Assembly: GCF_023347535.1 (NCBI RefSeq)
Contig: NZ_CP094473.1
Location: 1,178,001-1,242,000, forward strand
Reading direction: 5' to 3'
Source of the DNA: Faecalibacterium sp. HTF-F
GTDB lineage: Bacteria; Bacillota; Clostridia; Oscillospirales; Ruminococcaceae
Length of the DNA: 64,000 nt
A program made the position numbers and the translations under genes. Under the pieces are notes generated by a model. The model was not told the origin of the DNA, searched no databases, and saw only the letters and a program-made list of their open reading frames with translations. Positions within the stretch are counted from its first letter, which is position 1; every line of letters begins with the position of its first letter. Shown one piece after another: positions 50,189 through 58,825 of the stretch.

Positions 50189-50303
50189 CGTGAAAAAAGT
50201 GGTCTGGAAACAACCGCGGTTGTTTCCAGACCACAAATAAAATTATAAATTCCTCTGCTTATGCTCAAAGCGAAGCGGAGAGCATTCAAATCGTTCTGAA
50301 AGC
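50189..50303. repeat. 3'-end hairpin repeat, copy B
   Basis: It has the same layout as 42109-42235: CGTGAAAAA, a variable perfect hairpin, AAATAAAATT, and a conserved GAAGCGGAGAGCATTCAAATCG block, ending next to the stop codon of minus-strand livF. Confidence 0.55.
50193..50234 (-). terminator. liv operon terminator (36-bp perfect palindrome)
   Basis: GTGGTCTGGAAACAACCG (50199-50216) is followed at once by its exact reverse complement (50217-50234). On the minus strand six T follow. Part of repeat copy B. Confidence 0.85.
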
Positions 50304-50309
50304 AAAAAA

Positions 50310-51023
50310 TCAATTGCGCTTTTTGCCAAGGTAAGCTGCCTTGACGCTTTCGTCTGCCAGCAGTTCGGTGCCGGTACCGGAAAGGGTCAGAGTGCCGGTC
50401 TCCAATACGTAAGCGTAGTCGGCCACCTTCAAGGCCATGTTTGCGTTCTGCTCGTTCAGCAGCACGGTGATGCCCTGCTGGTTCACGGTGCGGATGATGT
50501 CAAAGATCTCCCGCACCACAATGGGCGCAAGACCAAGGCTGGGCTCGTCCAGCATCAGCAGCTTGGGCTTGCTCATCAGAGCGCGGCCCACGGCCAGCAT
50601 CTGCTGCTCGCCGCCGGAAAGGGTACCGGCGCTCTGCCAGCTGCGCTCTTCCAGACGGGGAAAGAGCTTGAACACCCACTGCAGGTCTTTCTCGGTTTCA
50701 GCTTTGTCCTTGCGCAGGTATGCGCCGATCTTCAGGTTTTCCAGTACAGTCAGGTCGGCAAACACCCGGCGGCCCTCCGGCGACATGGCAATGCCGCTGG
50801 CAACGATCTGGTCAATGGGCTTGCCCAGTATTTCCTGACCGTTCCACAAAATGGAGCCGCTCTGTGCCTTTACAAGGCCGGAAATGGTGCGCATCAGGGT
50901 GGACTTGCCTGCGCCGTTGGCACCGATCAGGGTGACGATCTTTCCCTCGGGTACGGTCAGCGACACGCCGCGCAAAGCCTGAATCCCGCCGTAGGAAACA
51001 TGTAAATCCTTGATCTCAAGCAT
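50310..51023 (-). CDS. livF: Branched-chain amino acid ABC transporter ATPase LivF
   Basis: This 237-residue ABC ATPase has Walker A GANGAGKST, signature LSGGEQQML, Walker B LLMLDEPSLGLAP and the H-loop-type NEQNAN of LivF proteins. It works with LivG on the inner face of the LivHM channel. ATG 51023 gives MLEIKDLHVSYGG and overlaps livG by eight bases; the frame beyond is unlikely. Last gene of livKHMGF. Confidence 0.92.
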   Translation of the reverse strand: MLEIKDLHVSYGGIQALRGVSLTVPEGKIVTLIGANGAGKSTLMRTISGLVKAQSGSILWNGQEILGKPIDQIVASGIAMSPEGRRVFADLTVLENLKIGAYLRKDKAETEKDLQWVFKLFPRLEERSWQSAGTLSGGEQQMLAVGRALMSKPKLLMLDEPSLGLAPIVVREIFDIIRTVNQQGITVLLNEQNANMALKVADYAYVLETGTLTLSGTGTELLADESVKAAYLGKKRN

Positions 51024-51858
51024 CTTCGTCCACCCCCAGATAAGCGTCAATGACCCGCGGGTCGTTCTGCACCTCGGCAGGCGTGCCCTCGGCGATCAGA
51101 CGGCCAAAGTCCAGTACATAGACCCGGTCAGAAATATCCATCACCAGATCCATATGGTGCTCGATCATGAACACCGTCAGTCTGAAATCGGTGCGGATGC
51201 GGTCGATAAAAGCAGTCAGCTCTTCGGTCTCCTGCGGGTTCATACCGGCAGCAGGCTCATCCAGCAGCAGCAGCTTCGGTTCGGTGGCAAGGGCACGCGC
51301 GATCTCCACACGGCGCTGCAGGCCGTAGGGCAGGCCGGTAGCCAGTTCATTGCGCACATCCTCAAGGCCCAGCACATGCAGCAGGTTTTCGCACTCCTCA
51401 CGCTGACGCTTTTCCTCATCTGCATTCAGCCGGAAGGTAGCGCTCAGCAGGTTGGCCGAGCGACGGCAGTGCTTGGCGATGAGCACGTTCTCAAACACGG
51501 TCTGGCTCTTCCACAGACGGATATTCTGGAAGGTGCGGGCAATGCCCATTTGGGTGATCTTATCGGGCGTGGGGGTAATAATGTGGGAATACTTGCCCGC
51601 GTTCTGGCCCTTATAGAGCTTTTTCATCTTGCCGTGGGGCGTGTTCTCAATGATCTTGCGCCCCTCGAACCACACTGCGCCATTGGTGGGCGCATACACG
51701 CCGGTAACAACGTTGAACGCGGTGGTCTTGCCGGCACCGTTGGGGCCGATGAGGGAGACAATCTGATCTTTATCCACCTTCAGGTTCAGATTGTCCACAG
51801 CCACCACGCCGCCAAACTGCATCGTGGCGTTTTCAATGGTCAATACGTTTTCACTCAT
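51016..51858 (-). CDS. livG: Branched-chain amino acid ABC transporter ATPase LivG
   Basis: This 280-residue ABC ATPase has Walker A GPNGAGKTTAFNVVTGVY, a LivG-type insertion (about 65-130), the degenerate signature LPYGLQRRVEIARAL, Walker B LLLLDEPAAGMNP and the H-loop IEHHMD. It overlaps livM by four bases and livF by eight. Confidence 0.93.
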   Translation of the reverse strand: MSENVLTIENATMQFGGVVAVDNLNLKVDKDQIVSLIGPNGAGKTTAFNVVTGVYAPTNGAVWFEGRKIIENTPHGKMKKLYKGQNAGKYSHIITPTPDKITQMGIARTFQNIRLWKSQTVFENVLIAKHCRRSANLLSATFRLNADEEKRQREECENLLHVLGLEDVRNELATGLPYGLQRRVEIARALATEPKLLLLDEPAAGMNPQETEELTAFIDRIRTDFRLTVFMIEHHMDLVMDISDRVYVLDFGRLIAEGTPAEVQNDPRVIDAYLGVDEDA

Positions 51859-53015
51859 TTGGAACGCGCCTCCTTTTTGGCAGCTTTTGCAGTGGATGCG
51901 GGCTTTTTCTGGAACAATTCACGGTCGCCCATGATGCCCTTGCGGAAGAACAGCACCACCGCCATAATGATGATGCTGAACACCACCATGCGGAAGCCGG
52001 AACGCAGCAGCGGCACACGGAAGCCGCCGATCCAGGTCTCGTTGTCGAGGAAGCGCAGCAGCCATTCGGAGCTGGCAATGAACAGGAAGGACGCGATGAT
52101 GGAACCGGACACCGAGCCGATGCCGCCAATGACCACGATCAGCAGGATCTCGTAGGTCATGCTGGATTTGAAGGTGGTGGCCTGCACGCTGGCCTGATAC
52201 ATGGCCAGCATTGCGCCGGAGATACCGGCAAAGAAGCTGCTGATGATAAAGCTCATGCGCTTGTGGCTGGCAAGGTTGATGCCCATGGCTTCGGCAGCGA
52301 TCTCATCGTCACGGATGGCCTTGAAGGCACGGCCATAGGTGGAGTTGATGAGCAGCAGGATGATGGCGATGCACACACCGGAAAAGAGAAAGGGCATCAC
52401 CGTTTCCAGATGCAGGGTCGTGCCGCCCAGCGAAAGGTTGAAGCTGGCAAAGCTGGTGAAACCGTACAGAAGGTTGGAGCCGTTGGTCAGCGGGCCAAAG
52501 CCTTCGTAAACCACGGCGGCACGGATGATCTCGGCAAAGCCCAGTGTGGCAATGGCAAGGTAGTCACTCTTCAGCTTCAGCACCGGCAGGCCGATGAGGA
52601 AGGCGAACAGCGCTGCGATAAAACCGGCCAGGATCAGGCAGAAGACAACGCCCAGCAGCAGGCCGAAGCCGCCCAGAGGTTTGGAGAGCAGCTCCGGGAT
52701 GGAGAAGCCGATGCCGCCGTTTGCATAGCGCTGGTAGATGGATTTCTGCGAAGCGGCGGGAATGGTGAGGATGGCGTAGGTGTAGGCACCCAGCAGCATA
52801 AAGCCTGCCTGCCCCAGACTGAACAGGCCGGTAAAGCCGTTCAGCAGGTTCATGGACACCGCCACCAGCGCATAAATGGCGCCCTTGCGCAGCACGGTCA
52901 GCAGCATGGAGGGCACAAAGCTCAGGTTATCCAGTGCCAGCAGCACCAGCAGCAGGGCGGCCAGCGCCAGCGCAGCCCGGAGATAGATGCGTTTTTTCTC
53001 TTGTTTCATGGTCAT
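51855..53015 (-). CDS. livM: Branched-chain amino acid ABC transporter permease LivM
   Basis: A permease of about 386 residues with a long N-terminal region, ten or so hydrophobic segments, and the EAA-like loop AFKAIRDDEIAAEAMGIN typical of LivM. GSVSGSIIASFLF matches the family C-terminal half. ATG 53015 shares a base with the livH stop (TGATG); GTG 53018 and ATG 53009 are alternatives. Confidence 0.92.
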   Translation of the reverse strand: MTMKQEKKRIYLRAALALAALLLVLLALDNLSFVPSMLLTVLRKGAIYALVAVSMNLLNGFTGLFSLGQAGFMLLGAYTYAILTIPAASQKSIYQRYANGGIGFSIPELLSKPLGGFGLLLGVVFCLILAGFIAALFAFLIGLPVLKLKSDYLAIATLGFAEIIRAAVVYEGFGPLTNGSNLLYGFTSFASFNLSLGGTTLHLETVMPFLFSGVCIAIILLLINSTYGRAFKAIRDDEIAAEAMGINLASHKRMSFIISSFFAGISGAMLAMYQASVQATTFKSSMTYEILLIVVIGGIGSVSGSIIASFLFIASSEWLLRFLDNETWIGGFRVPLLRSGFRMVVFSIIIMAVVLFFRKGIMGDRELFQKKPASTAKAAKKEARSK

Positions 53016-53893
53016 CACACTTTCTCGGTCAGGTTTTCACTGAACAGGCCGGTAGGCTTTACCGCCAGCACCACGATCAGCAGTGCAAAGGTGAAGGCAT
53101 CGCTGAAGGTGGTGGCACCGGCACCCTTGATCAGGCTTTCACAGATGCCGATGATGAAGCCGCCGATGACAGCGCCCGGAATGGAACCGATGCCGCCGAA
53201 CACGGCTGCCACAAAGGCTTTCAGGCCCGGCATGGCACCCACGGTAGGCGTGACCGCCGTGTAATTGGAAAAATACATCATGGAACCGATGGCCGCAAGA
53301 AAGCTGCCTACCGCAAAGGTAAAGGAGATGACATTGTTGATCTTGATGCCCATCAGCTGAGCGGTCTCAAAATCGCGGGAAGCTGCGCGCATTGCCATGC
53401 CGATCTTGGTCTTCTGGATCAGGGTGACAAGCGCTGCCACCAGCACAATAACGAGGAACGGCGTTACGACTGTGACCCGCTTGGTCTGGCAGCCCAGCAC
53501 CGTGACAGTGTCGCTGATCCAGGGCAGAGCCGGGTACTGCTTGGCCAGACCGCCGGTGACATACCACATGGAGTTCTGCAAAAGGTAGGACATACCGATC
53601 GCAGAGATCATCACCGACATGCGCGGCGCAGTGCGCAGGGGCTTGTAGGCGATCTTTTCCACTGCGATGCCCAGCAGCACCGTTGCCACCACCACCAGCG
53701 GGATGGAAATGGTCAGCGGAAGGGAAGCAGTAGCGTACACCATCAGAAAACCGGCTACGGTAAAGATATCGCCGTGGGCAAAGTTGATCAGGCGCAGGAT
53801 GCCGTACACCATCGTGTAGCCAATGGCAATCAATGCATACTGGCCGCCCACCGAGATACCTGCCAGCAAATAGGGCAGAAACTTTGCAGCCAT
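53015..53893 (-). CDS. livH: Branched-chain amino acid ABC transporter permease LivH
   Basis: This 292-residue permease has GISVGGQYALIAIGYTMVYGILRLINFAHGD, the EAA-like MRAASRDFETAQLMGI and FGGIGSIPGAVIGGFIIG. ATG 53893 is preceded by GGAGGG on the minus strand; the frame upstream is not used. Confidence 0.92.
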   Translation of the reverse strand: MAAKFLPYLLAGISVGGQYALIAIGYTMVYGILRLINFAHGDIFTVAGFLMVYATASLPLTISIPLVVVATVLLGIAVEKIAYKPLRTAPRMSVMISAIGMSYLLQNSMWYVTGGLAKQYPALPWISDTVTVLGCQTKRVTVVTPFLVIVLVAALVTLIQKTKIGMAMRAASRDFETAQLMGIKINNVISFTFAVGSFLAAIGSMMYFSNYTAVTPTVGAMPGLKAFVAAVFGGIGSIPGAVIGGFIIGICESLIKGAGATTFSDAFTFALLIVVLAVKPTGLFSENLTEKV

Positions 53894-53941
53894 AAGGGAA
53901 ACCCTCCATTTCTTACAACTTTTATTTTGATACAAGCAAAG

Positions 53942-53969
53942 CGCAGGCGGAGAATGGCTCCTGCCTGCG
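53942..53969 (-). other. Hairpin between livK and livH
   Basis: CGCAGGC-GGAG / CTCC-GCCTGCG with a one-base bulge. No real T-run. Such hairpins after the binding-protein gene commonly give excess binding protein over permease (inference). Confidence 0.6.
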
Positions 53970-53989
53970 TTTTGCGGTTTAAAACCTTA

Positions 53990-55207
53990 TCAGCCTTCCA
54001 CGCTCTGGGTCTTGACGAACTCGAATGCGCCGTCGGCGGCCTTCTTGATGTAGGCCATATCCTTGTTGGCATCACCGGTGGTCTGGTCAAAGGTGATGCT
54101 GCCGGTCACGCCGTCGTAGTTTACGCCGTACAGGGCATCGCGGATGGCGGTGCCGTCGGTGCTGCCTGCTGCCTTGATGGCTTCCAGAGCTACCATGTAG
54201 GCATCGTAGCCCAGAGCGGAAACAGCTGCCACGATGTCGTTGCCGCCGTTGTTGGTCAGCTTCTGGCTGTCGGCGTTCAGCCACTCCTTAAAGCCGGTGA
54301 CGAACTCCTTGGCTGCGCCGGAATCATCGTTCTCGTCGAAGAAGGTAGAGCAGTAGACCTGCACGCTGGTGCCCTTCTGTGCGTCCAGAATAACGCTGGA
54401 CTCCCATGTGTCGCCTGCGGTAATGGGCTTGTCAAAGCCTGCAGAGGCGGCCTGTGTGATGATCTGGGCGGCATAGGTGGTGGCGCAAGGTGCAAAGATC
54501 ACATCTGCACCGGCGTTGATGGCGTTCTGGATGTAGGCAGAAAAGTCCGAGGTGCCCTCGGGGAACTGCTCGCTGGTAACAGTGCCGCCCAGATCCTCAA
54601 AAGCGTTGACGAAGTAGGTGGCCAGACCGGAGCCGTAGTCCTCGCCCAGCATGCTCAGCACGTAGGCGTTGGCAGCACTGAACTCATCCTTTGCAAAGTT
54701 TGCCATGACCGAGCCCTGGAACGGGTCAAGGAAGCAGACACGGAAGTAGTAGGGGTTGGCCTCGGTCACGGCGGGGTTGGTGCAGGAGCAGCCGATGGCC
54801 GGGATGGAAGCGGACTGGAAGGTGGGAGCGGCTGCAATGGAAACACCGGAGCCGTAGCTGCCCAGCACGATGGACACCTTCTTGGAGACCAGCTCCTGTG
54901 CAGCAGTCACGGCCTTATCGGTGCTGGACTGGTTATCCACCTCTACCAGTTCAACGTTATAAGTCTCACCGCCGATCTCCACGGTGGGAGCAAGGCTGTT
55001 GGCGTACTCGACGCCCAGCACTTCCTGCTTGCCGCCTGCGCCATTATCACCGGAAGCTGGCTCAAACACGCCAACGCGGATGGTCTTGCCGCCTGCAGAA
55101 GAGCCGCTTGCGGAACCGCCAGAAGAAGAGCAGCCTGCCAGAGCTGCCGCAGCTGCGGTAATGCCTGCAGCCTTCAGAAAATCACGGCGAGAAATGAATG
55201 CTTTCAT
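53990..55207 (-). CDS. livK: Branched-chain amino acid binding lipoprotein LivK
   Basis: This 405-residue periplasmic-binding-type protein (Leu/Ile/Val receptor fold) starts IRVGVFEPASGDNGAGGKQEVLG after its signal. It is anchored as a lipoprotein by AALAGC. The signal also contains SRRDFLKAAG, a full twin-arginine (Tat) motif, unusual for a LivK. AKDEFSAANAYVLSMLGEDYGSG and QIITQAASAGFDKPITAGDTWES are family-typical. Start ATG 55207 behind GAGGAGG; a longer in-frame reading has no ribosome site. It heads livKHMGF. The ligand is probably branched-chain or related amino acids. Confidence 0.9.
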   Translation of the reverse strand: MKAFISRRDFLKAAGITAAAAALAGCSSSGGSASGSSAGGKTIRVGVFEPASGDNGAGGKQEVLGVEYANSLAPTVEIGGETYNVELVEVDNQSSTDKAVTAAQELVSKKVSIVLGSYGSGVSIAAAPTFQSASIPAIGCSCTNPAVTEANPYYFRVCFLDPFQGSVMANFAKDEFSAANAYVLSMLGEDYGSGLATYFVNAFEDLGGTVTSEQFPEGTSDFSAYIQNAINAGADVIFAPCATTYAAQIITQAASAGFDKPITAGDTWESSVILDAQKGTSVQVYCSTFFDENDDSGAAKEFVTGFKEWLNADSQKLTNNGGNDIVAAVSALGYDAYMVALEAIKAAGSTDGTAIRDALYGVNYDGVTGSITFDQTTGDANKDMAYIKKAADGAFEFVKTQSVEG

Positions 55208-55250
55208 AAGAAACGCCTCCTCTAATTTCTTAACACTTTCCCAGAAAAAC

Positions 55251-55299
55251 AAAAAGCCCGCAATGGCGCACGTGACCTGAAGGCCTGCACCATTGCGGG
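55251..55299 (-). promoter_or_regulatory. Attenuator-like terminator before livK
   Basis: CCCGCAATGG / CCATTGCGGG, perfect 10-bp stem with a 23-base loop; on the minus strand TTTTTGTTTTTC follows. Being downstream of the likely promoter and just before the gene, it probably attenuates livKHMGF; the sensor is unknown. Confidence 0.6.
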
Positions 55300-55540
55300 T
55301 TCCTGACATTGTTTTAGCACAGCCGGGCGGCATTGTCCAGCAGAAAATGCATTCCGGGCAAAACTTTGGCAGATGAGAAGAATCTGCCGCGCTTTTTGCA
55401 GAGGCATTTTGTTCACTTTTTGCAAGAAGTGTACTCCGTGGAAAAACAGAAACTGCCCGCAGTGGTTTGCACCACGGACAGCGTTTGCGAAAAAATCACG
55501 AGAAGTCGGACTTTTAATGCCTGCCTGACTGCGCAAAAGA

Positions 55541-55586
55541 AAATGCACCCGGCTGCTGTGGTCCTGCCCACACGCCGGGTGCATTT
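55541..55586 (-). terminator. tenA terminator
   Basis: AAATGCACCCGGC / GCCGGGTGCATTT, perfect 13-bp stem. On the minus strand it is followed by TCTTTT. It lies 16 bp after the tenA stop. Confidence 0.85.
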
Positions 55587-55601
55587 TTATGTTCAGAATA
55601 A

Positions 55602-56279
55602 TTACAGGTCGCTGCGGGGCAAAGCCGCCATGGCCCAGAAATCCAGCTCATACACAGAGCAGGCATGGAAGATCTCGCGGCAGCGGGCAAGGCGCTCCGG
55701 GCTCAGGCCCTTACAGGTCTTTTCTGCAAATGCAGCCCAGTCGCGGCAGGCTTCCTCGTAGTCCCTGCCTGCATAGTCTGCCACCAGCGCACCATAGGGG
55801 GCATCCTGCACAGCGGGGTGCTCTTTCAGCAGCTTCTGGAAGATCCAGCTGTAGCTCAGCATGCAGGGCAGGCAGGCCATCATGCACTCGGCTGCGTCCT
55901 CGCTGTTTCTGGCGGTGTCGATCATGTAGTCCACATAGGCGCGGTTCTCCGGCCGCAGCGGCAGGCTCTGGATGCCCTCATCGGTCAGCCCGAACTGCCT
56001 CAGGCAGCGCAGGCGTTCGGCGTCCTCGTTCTCGTTTACGAAGGACAGCAGGGAATAGTAGGTGCGGATGGTCTGCATATCTGCCGCCTTGGTCATGCCC
56101 CATGCGAACACCTTGGCATATTCCCGCAGGTAAAGGCTGTCCTCTACAATGTAGCCCTTAAAGCAGGCTTCGTCCAGCGTGCCGTCCGCAAGTCTTTCCA
56201 GAAATTCCGAATGCAGGCACTGCTCCCACACGGGCAGGCTTTCCTGTACCAGCTGCTGCACAAAAGACTGCTCACTCAC
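55602..56279 (-). CDS. tenA: TenA/thiaminase II-like protein
   Basis: This roughly 225-residue helical protein of the TenA family salvages thiamin breakdown products to hydroxymethylpyrimidine. Family features include FLERLADGTLDEACFKGYIVEDSLYLREYAKVFA, the ACLPCMLSYSWI cysteine region and the C-terminal SVYELDFWAMA glutamate. GTG 56279 fits GGGAGA eight bases before; TTG 56285 is an alternative. It overlaps the thiD end and shares its TPP riboswitch. Confidence 0.88.
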   Translation of the reverse strand: MSEQSFVQQLVQESLPVWEQCLHSEFLERLADGTLDEACFKGYIVEDSLYLREYAKVFAWGMTKAADMQTIRTYYSLLSFVNENEDAERLRCLRQFGLTDEGIQSLPLRPENRAYVDYMIDTARNSEDAAECMMACLPCMLSYSWIFQKLLKEHPAVQDAPYGALVADYAGRDYEEACRDWAAFAEKTCKGLSPERLARCREIFHACSVYELDFWAMAALPRSDL

Positions 56280-57072
56280 CAACAAATTCTCCCTTCAGTG
56301 CAAACATGTGGTTCATGGGGCCGGAGCCATGGCCCAGATCCAGCATGGCAGAAAGACAGCCGGAAATATAGGCTTTTGCCCGCTCCACAGAAGTATCCAG
56401 ATCATAGCCCTTTGCCAGATTGGATGCAATGGCGCTGGACAGGGTGCAGCCGGTGCCGTGCGTATTGGGGTTGTCAATGCGTCTGCCCCGGAACCACTTG
56501 CCGCAGCCGTTCCGCCACAGCAGGTCGTCGGCGTCATTGATCTGGTGGCCGCCCTTGCACAGCACGGCGCAGTGATATTTTTCACTGATGCGCTGTGCGG
56601 CAGCTTCCATGCCTGCCGCGTCGGTGATCTTCATGCCGGAGAGGATCTCGGCCTCCGGGATATTGGGGGTGACGACCTCTGCCATGGGCAGCAGCTTTTC
56701 GGTCAGTGCCTGCACGGCGTCATCCCGCAGCAGCTTGGAACCGGAGGTGGCTACCATCACGGGATCCACCACGATATGCTTTGCATCATAGCTGCGCAGC
56801 TTCTCAGCAATTACCCCGATCAGCTCAGCCGAGGATACCATGCCGATCTTGACGGCGTCCGGGTAGATGTCGGTAAAAATGGCGTCGATCTCCTGCGCCA
56901 GAAATTCCGGGGTGGCTTCAAAAATGCCGGTAACACCGGTGGTGTTCTGGGCGGTCAGGGCGGTGATGGCGCTCATGGCATACACGCCGTTGGCGGTCAT
57001 GGTCTTGATATCGGCCTGAATGCCGGCACCGCCGCTGGAATCGCTGCCGGCAATGGTCAATGCGGTTTTCAT
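56272..57072 (-). CDS. thiD: Hydroxymethylpyrimidine (phosphate) kinase
   Basis: This 266-residue ribokinase-fold enzyme phosphorylates HMP and HMP-P. It starts MKTALTIAGSDSSGGAGIQADIKT, with GVYAMSAITALTAQNT, VVDPVMVATSGSKLL, and the anion-hole/catalytic region NPNTHGTGCTLSSAIA. AAGGAAG precedes ATG 57072. With tenA it forms a two-gene HMP salvage operon behind a TPP riboswitch. Confidence 0.95.
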   Translation of the reverse strand: MKTALTIAGSDSSGGAGIQADIKTMTANGVYAMSAITALTAQNTTGVTGIFEATPEFLAQEIDAIFTDIYPDAVKIGMVSSAELIGVIAEKLRSYDAKHIVVDPVMVATSGSKLLRDDAVQALTEKLLPMAEVVTPNIPEAEILSGMKITDAAGMEAAAQRISEKYHCAVLCKGGHQINDADDLLWRNGCGKWFRGRRIDNPNTHGTGCTLSSAIASNLAKGYDLDTSVERAKAYISGCLSAMLDLGHGSGPMNHMFALKGEFVGE

Positions 57073-57093
57073 AGCAATAACTTCCTTTGCATC

Positions 57094-57130
57094 AAAATGC
57101 GGAAATGCCCACAAGGAGACATTTCCGCAT
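57094..57130 (-). terminator. Expression-platform terminator of the TPP riboswitch
   Basis: ATGCGGAAATG / CATTTCCGCAT, perfect 11-bp stem followed on the minus strand by TTTTGAT. It lies between the aptamer and thiD. Confidence 0.8.
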
Positions 57131-57134
57131 GCTG

Positions 57135-57214
57135 AAGCAGTGGTATCTCCCTACGTTGGCATTATCCAAATCAGGTCACAGGTCTGGGCAGACAGCCCAC
57201 TCTCAGCCTGCTTT
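57135..57214 (-). promoter_or_regulatory. TPP riboswitch (THI element)
   Basis: On the minus strand the conserved parts appear in order: closing stem AAGCAG/CTGCTT, CTGAGAGTGGG, ACCTGATTTGGATAATGCC and AACGTAGGGAGA. This is the textbook thiamin-pyrophosphate aptamer; TPP should favour the terminator downstream and shut off thiD-tenA. Confidence 0.96.
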
Positions 57215-57280
57215 TGCAAGCTCCCTTTTCTGTGCACAAGCATACCACAGTGCAGCTTTATTTGCAAGTAGTGCCGGGCT

Positions 57281-57308
57281 TTGCAAAGCGTAGCGAACGT
57301 GGTAAAAT
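57281..57308 (+). promoter_or_regulatory. Promoter of the LOG-family gene
   Basis: TTGCAA (57281-57286), 16 bases, TAAAAT (57303-57308). Confidence 0.65.
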
Positions 57309-57334
57309 GAGAAAAAACAAAAAGGGGAAACACC

Positions 57335-57871
57335 ATGAACATTACAGTCTATCTTGGGGCAAATGAAGGCAGCGATCCGGCATTGGCAGCGGCTGTCCGG
57401 GAGCTGGGCAGCTGGATCGGCGCAAACGGGCATCACCTTGTATACGGCGGTTCCCGCAGCGGTCTGATGGGCCTGCTGGCGCAGAGCGCACTGGATGCGG
57501 GCGGCACCGTGACCGGTGTAGAGCCGCAGTTTTTTATTCAGCAGGAGCTGCAGCATGATGGCCTGACCGAATTGATCGTTACCAGAGACATGGCTGAGCG
57601 CAAGACGAAGATGATCGAGCTGGGGGATGCCTTTATCGCATTCCCCGGCGGCACCGGCACGCTGGAAGAAATTGCAGAAGTGATGTCCCGGGTCTCGCTG
57701 GGTCAGTTGGATGCGCCCTGCATCCTTTATGATCTGAACGGCTACTACGACAGCCTGAAGGCACTGCTGGACAAAATGATCGAGAAGGGGCTTTCCACGC
57801 CGCAGCGCCAGCGGGGCATCCGATTTGCGGCGAATCTGGAAGAGATCACAACAATTTTGAATAAAGCCTAA
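57335..57871 (+). CDS. LOG-family Rossmann protein (TIGR00730)
   Basis: This 178-residue protein has LVYGGSRSGLMG near the N-terminus, MAERKTKM and the hallmark FPGGTGTLEEI of lysine-decarboxylase-like LOG proteins. These act as nucleoside 5'-monophosphate phosphoribohydrolases (cytokinin-activating type). The exact substrate in this bacterium is unknown; old lysine decarboxylase labels are not supported. Own promoter and terminator. Confidence 0.88.
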   Translation: MNITVYLGANEGSDPALAAAVRELGSWIGANGHHLVYGGSRSGLMGLLAQSALDAGGTVTGVEPQFFIQQELQHDGLTELIVTRDMAERKTKMIELGDAFIAFPGGTGTLEEIAEVMSRVSLGQLDAPCILYDLNGYYDSLKALLDKMIEKGLSTPQRQRGIRFAANLEEITTILNKA

Positions 57872-57910
57872 AAGGGAACGCTTCTCACGGCCGGGAAGCG
57901 TTCCCTTTTT
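57871..57910. terminator. Bidirectional terminator
   Basis: AAAGGGAACGCTTC / GAAGCGTTCCCTTT, perfect 14-bp stem with TTTTT beyond on the plus strand and a shorter run on the minus strand; it lies between two converging genes. Confidence 0.9.
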
Positions 57911-57913
57911 ATA

Positions 57914-58810
57914 TCATTCTCCCAGAGCAGTGCGGATATTTGCCAGCACCTTCTGGCTCAGCAGCACAAAGGCCTGCTTGGTGCGCCCGGCGGAAACATT
58001 GGCGCAGTGTACGTTCTCGCGTTCAAAAAAGCCCTCGCCCACCGGGCCTGCAGCGGCGCGGGTATCGCAGAAGAAATGGGTGCCTGGCAGAGTGAGCCAA
58101 TCTTCCAGTGCGGCCGAGTCAAAGCCCGGACCGATGGAGGTGTTGAACAGCACCTTTCCCTCGCCCAGCTGCGCAAATTCGTCTTTGCCCAGCAGCAGGA
58201 CGTTTTTGTTCAGGCAGGTGAACACCACCTCGCTCTCGGTCAGCAGCTGTGCCAGCGGCTTGTAGGCCATGCCGGAGGCTTCGGCATCGGACTTGCGGGT
58301 GCGGCTGTAATAGGCAATGTCGGCACCCATAAACTGCAGCGCATCGGCGATCATTTTGCCGGACACACCCAGCCCGACGATGCCGACCTTCAGCCCGGTG
58401 ATCTCCACAGGCTCGTCCCGCAGCATGGGCATTCCAAAACCGTGCAGGATGCCGATGAGCTCGTGCAGAACGTACTCCACAACGCCGCGGTCGCCGTAGT
58501 CCCGGATGCCCAGCACTTTGATGCTGCGGGTGCGGGCATAGGCGATATCTACGTTGGCGCTCTCCTCCGAGTACAGACTGCAGCACATGCCGATGTAACG
58601 GATATTCGGGCAGCGCTCGATCACGCTTTTGCCCATGCGGGAGGTATAGCTCAGAAGCGCGGCATCTGCATCCCCGATACGCCGCACGATCTCGTCATCG
58701 TCCGCCGGGATATCGCGGTACAGGGTCACCTCTTCTGCATACTGATGCAGCTCCTGTTCAGCGGAGGGGATCAGGCTGACCGGCTCAATGGCTACCAGTT
58801 TATGGAACAT
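57914..58810 (-). CDS. D-isomer-specific 2-hydroxyacid dehydrogenase-like protein
   Basis: This 298-residue NAD-dependent dehydrogenase fold has the Rossmann motif VGIVGLGVSGKMIADAL followed by IAYYSRTRKSD, and the late HCANVSAGRTKQA segment. The usual catalytic arginine of the NTxRG motif is not present: the sequence reads FNTSIGPGFDS. The true substrate, or even enzyme activity, is therefore open. It lies 15 bp after an aspartate-dehydrogenase-like gene in a two-gene unit, hinting at a shared amino/keto-acid pathway. Confidence 0.7.
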   Translation of the reverse strand: MFHKLVAIEPVSLIPSAEQELHQYAEEVTLYRDIPADDDEIVRRIGDADAALLSYTSRMGKSVIERCPNIRYIGMCCSLYSEESANVDIAYARTRSIKVLGIRDYGDRGVVEYVLHELIGILHGFGMPMLRDEPVEITGLKVGIVGLGVSGKMIADALQFMGADIAYYSRTRKSDAEASGMAYKPLAQLLTESEVVFTCLNKNVLLLGKDEFAQLGEGKVLFNTSIGPGFDSAALEDWLTLPGTHFFCDTRAAAGPVGEGFFERENVHCANVSAGRTKQAFVLLSQKVLANIRTALGE

Positions 58811-58825
58811 GTGCAGATCCTCCTT

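Larger units (their letters stand above)
55208..55601. other. Leader region of livK, no gene
   Basis: It contains the tenA terminator at 55541-55586, a second terminator-like hairpin at 55251-55299 only 45 bases before livK, and a possible minus-strand promoter TTGCCC-N18-GACAAT between them (about 55331-55360). No protein-coding gene is supported. Confidence 0.6.

Noticed and set aside
57335..57871. Lysine decarboxylase
   Set aside because: The PGGTGTLEE motif is that of LOG phosphoribohydrolases; the old decarboxylase label of this family is wrong.
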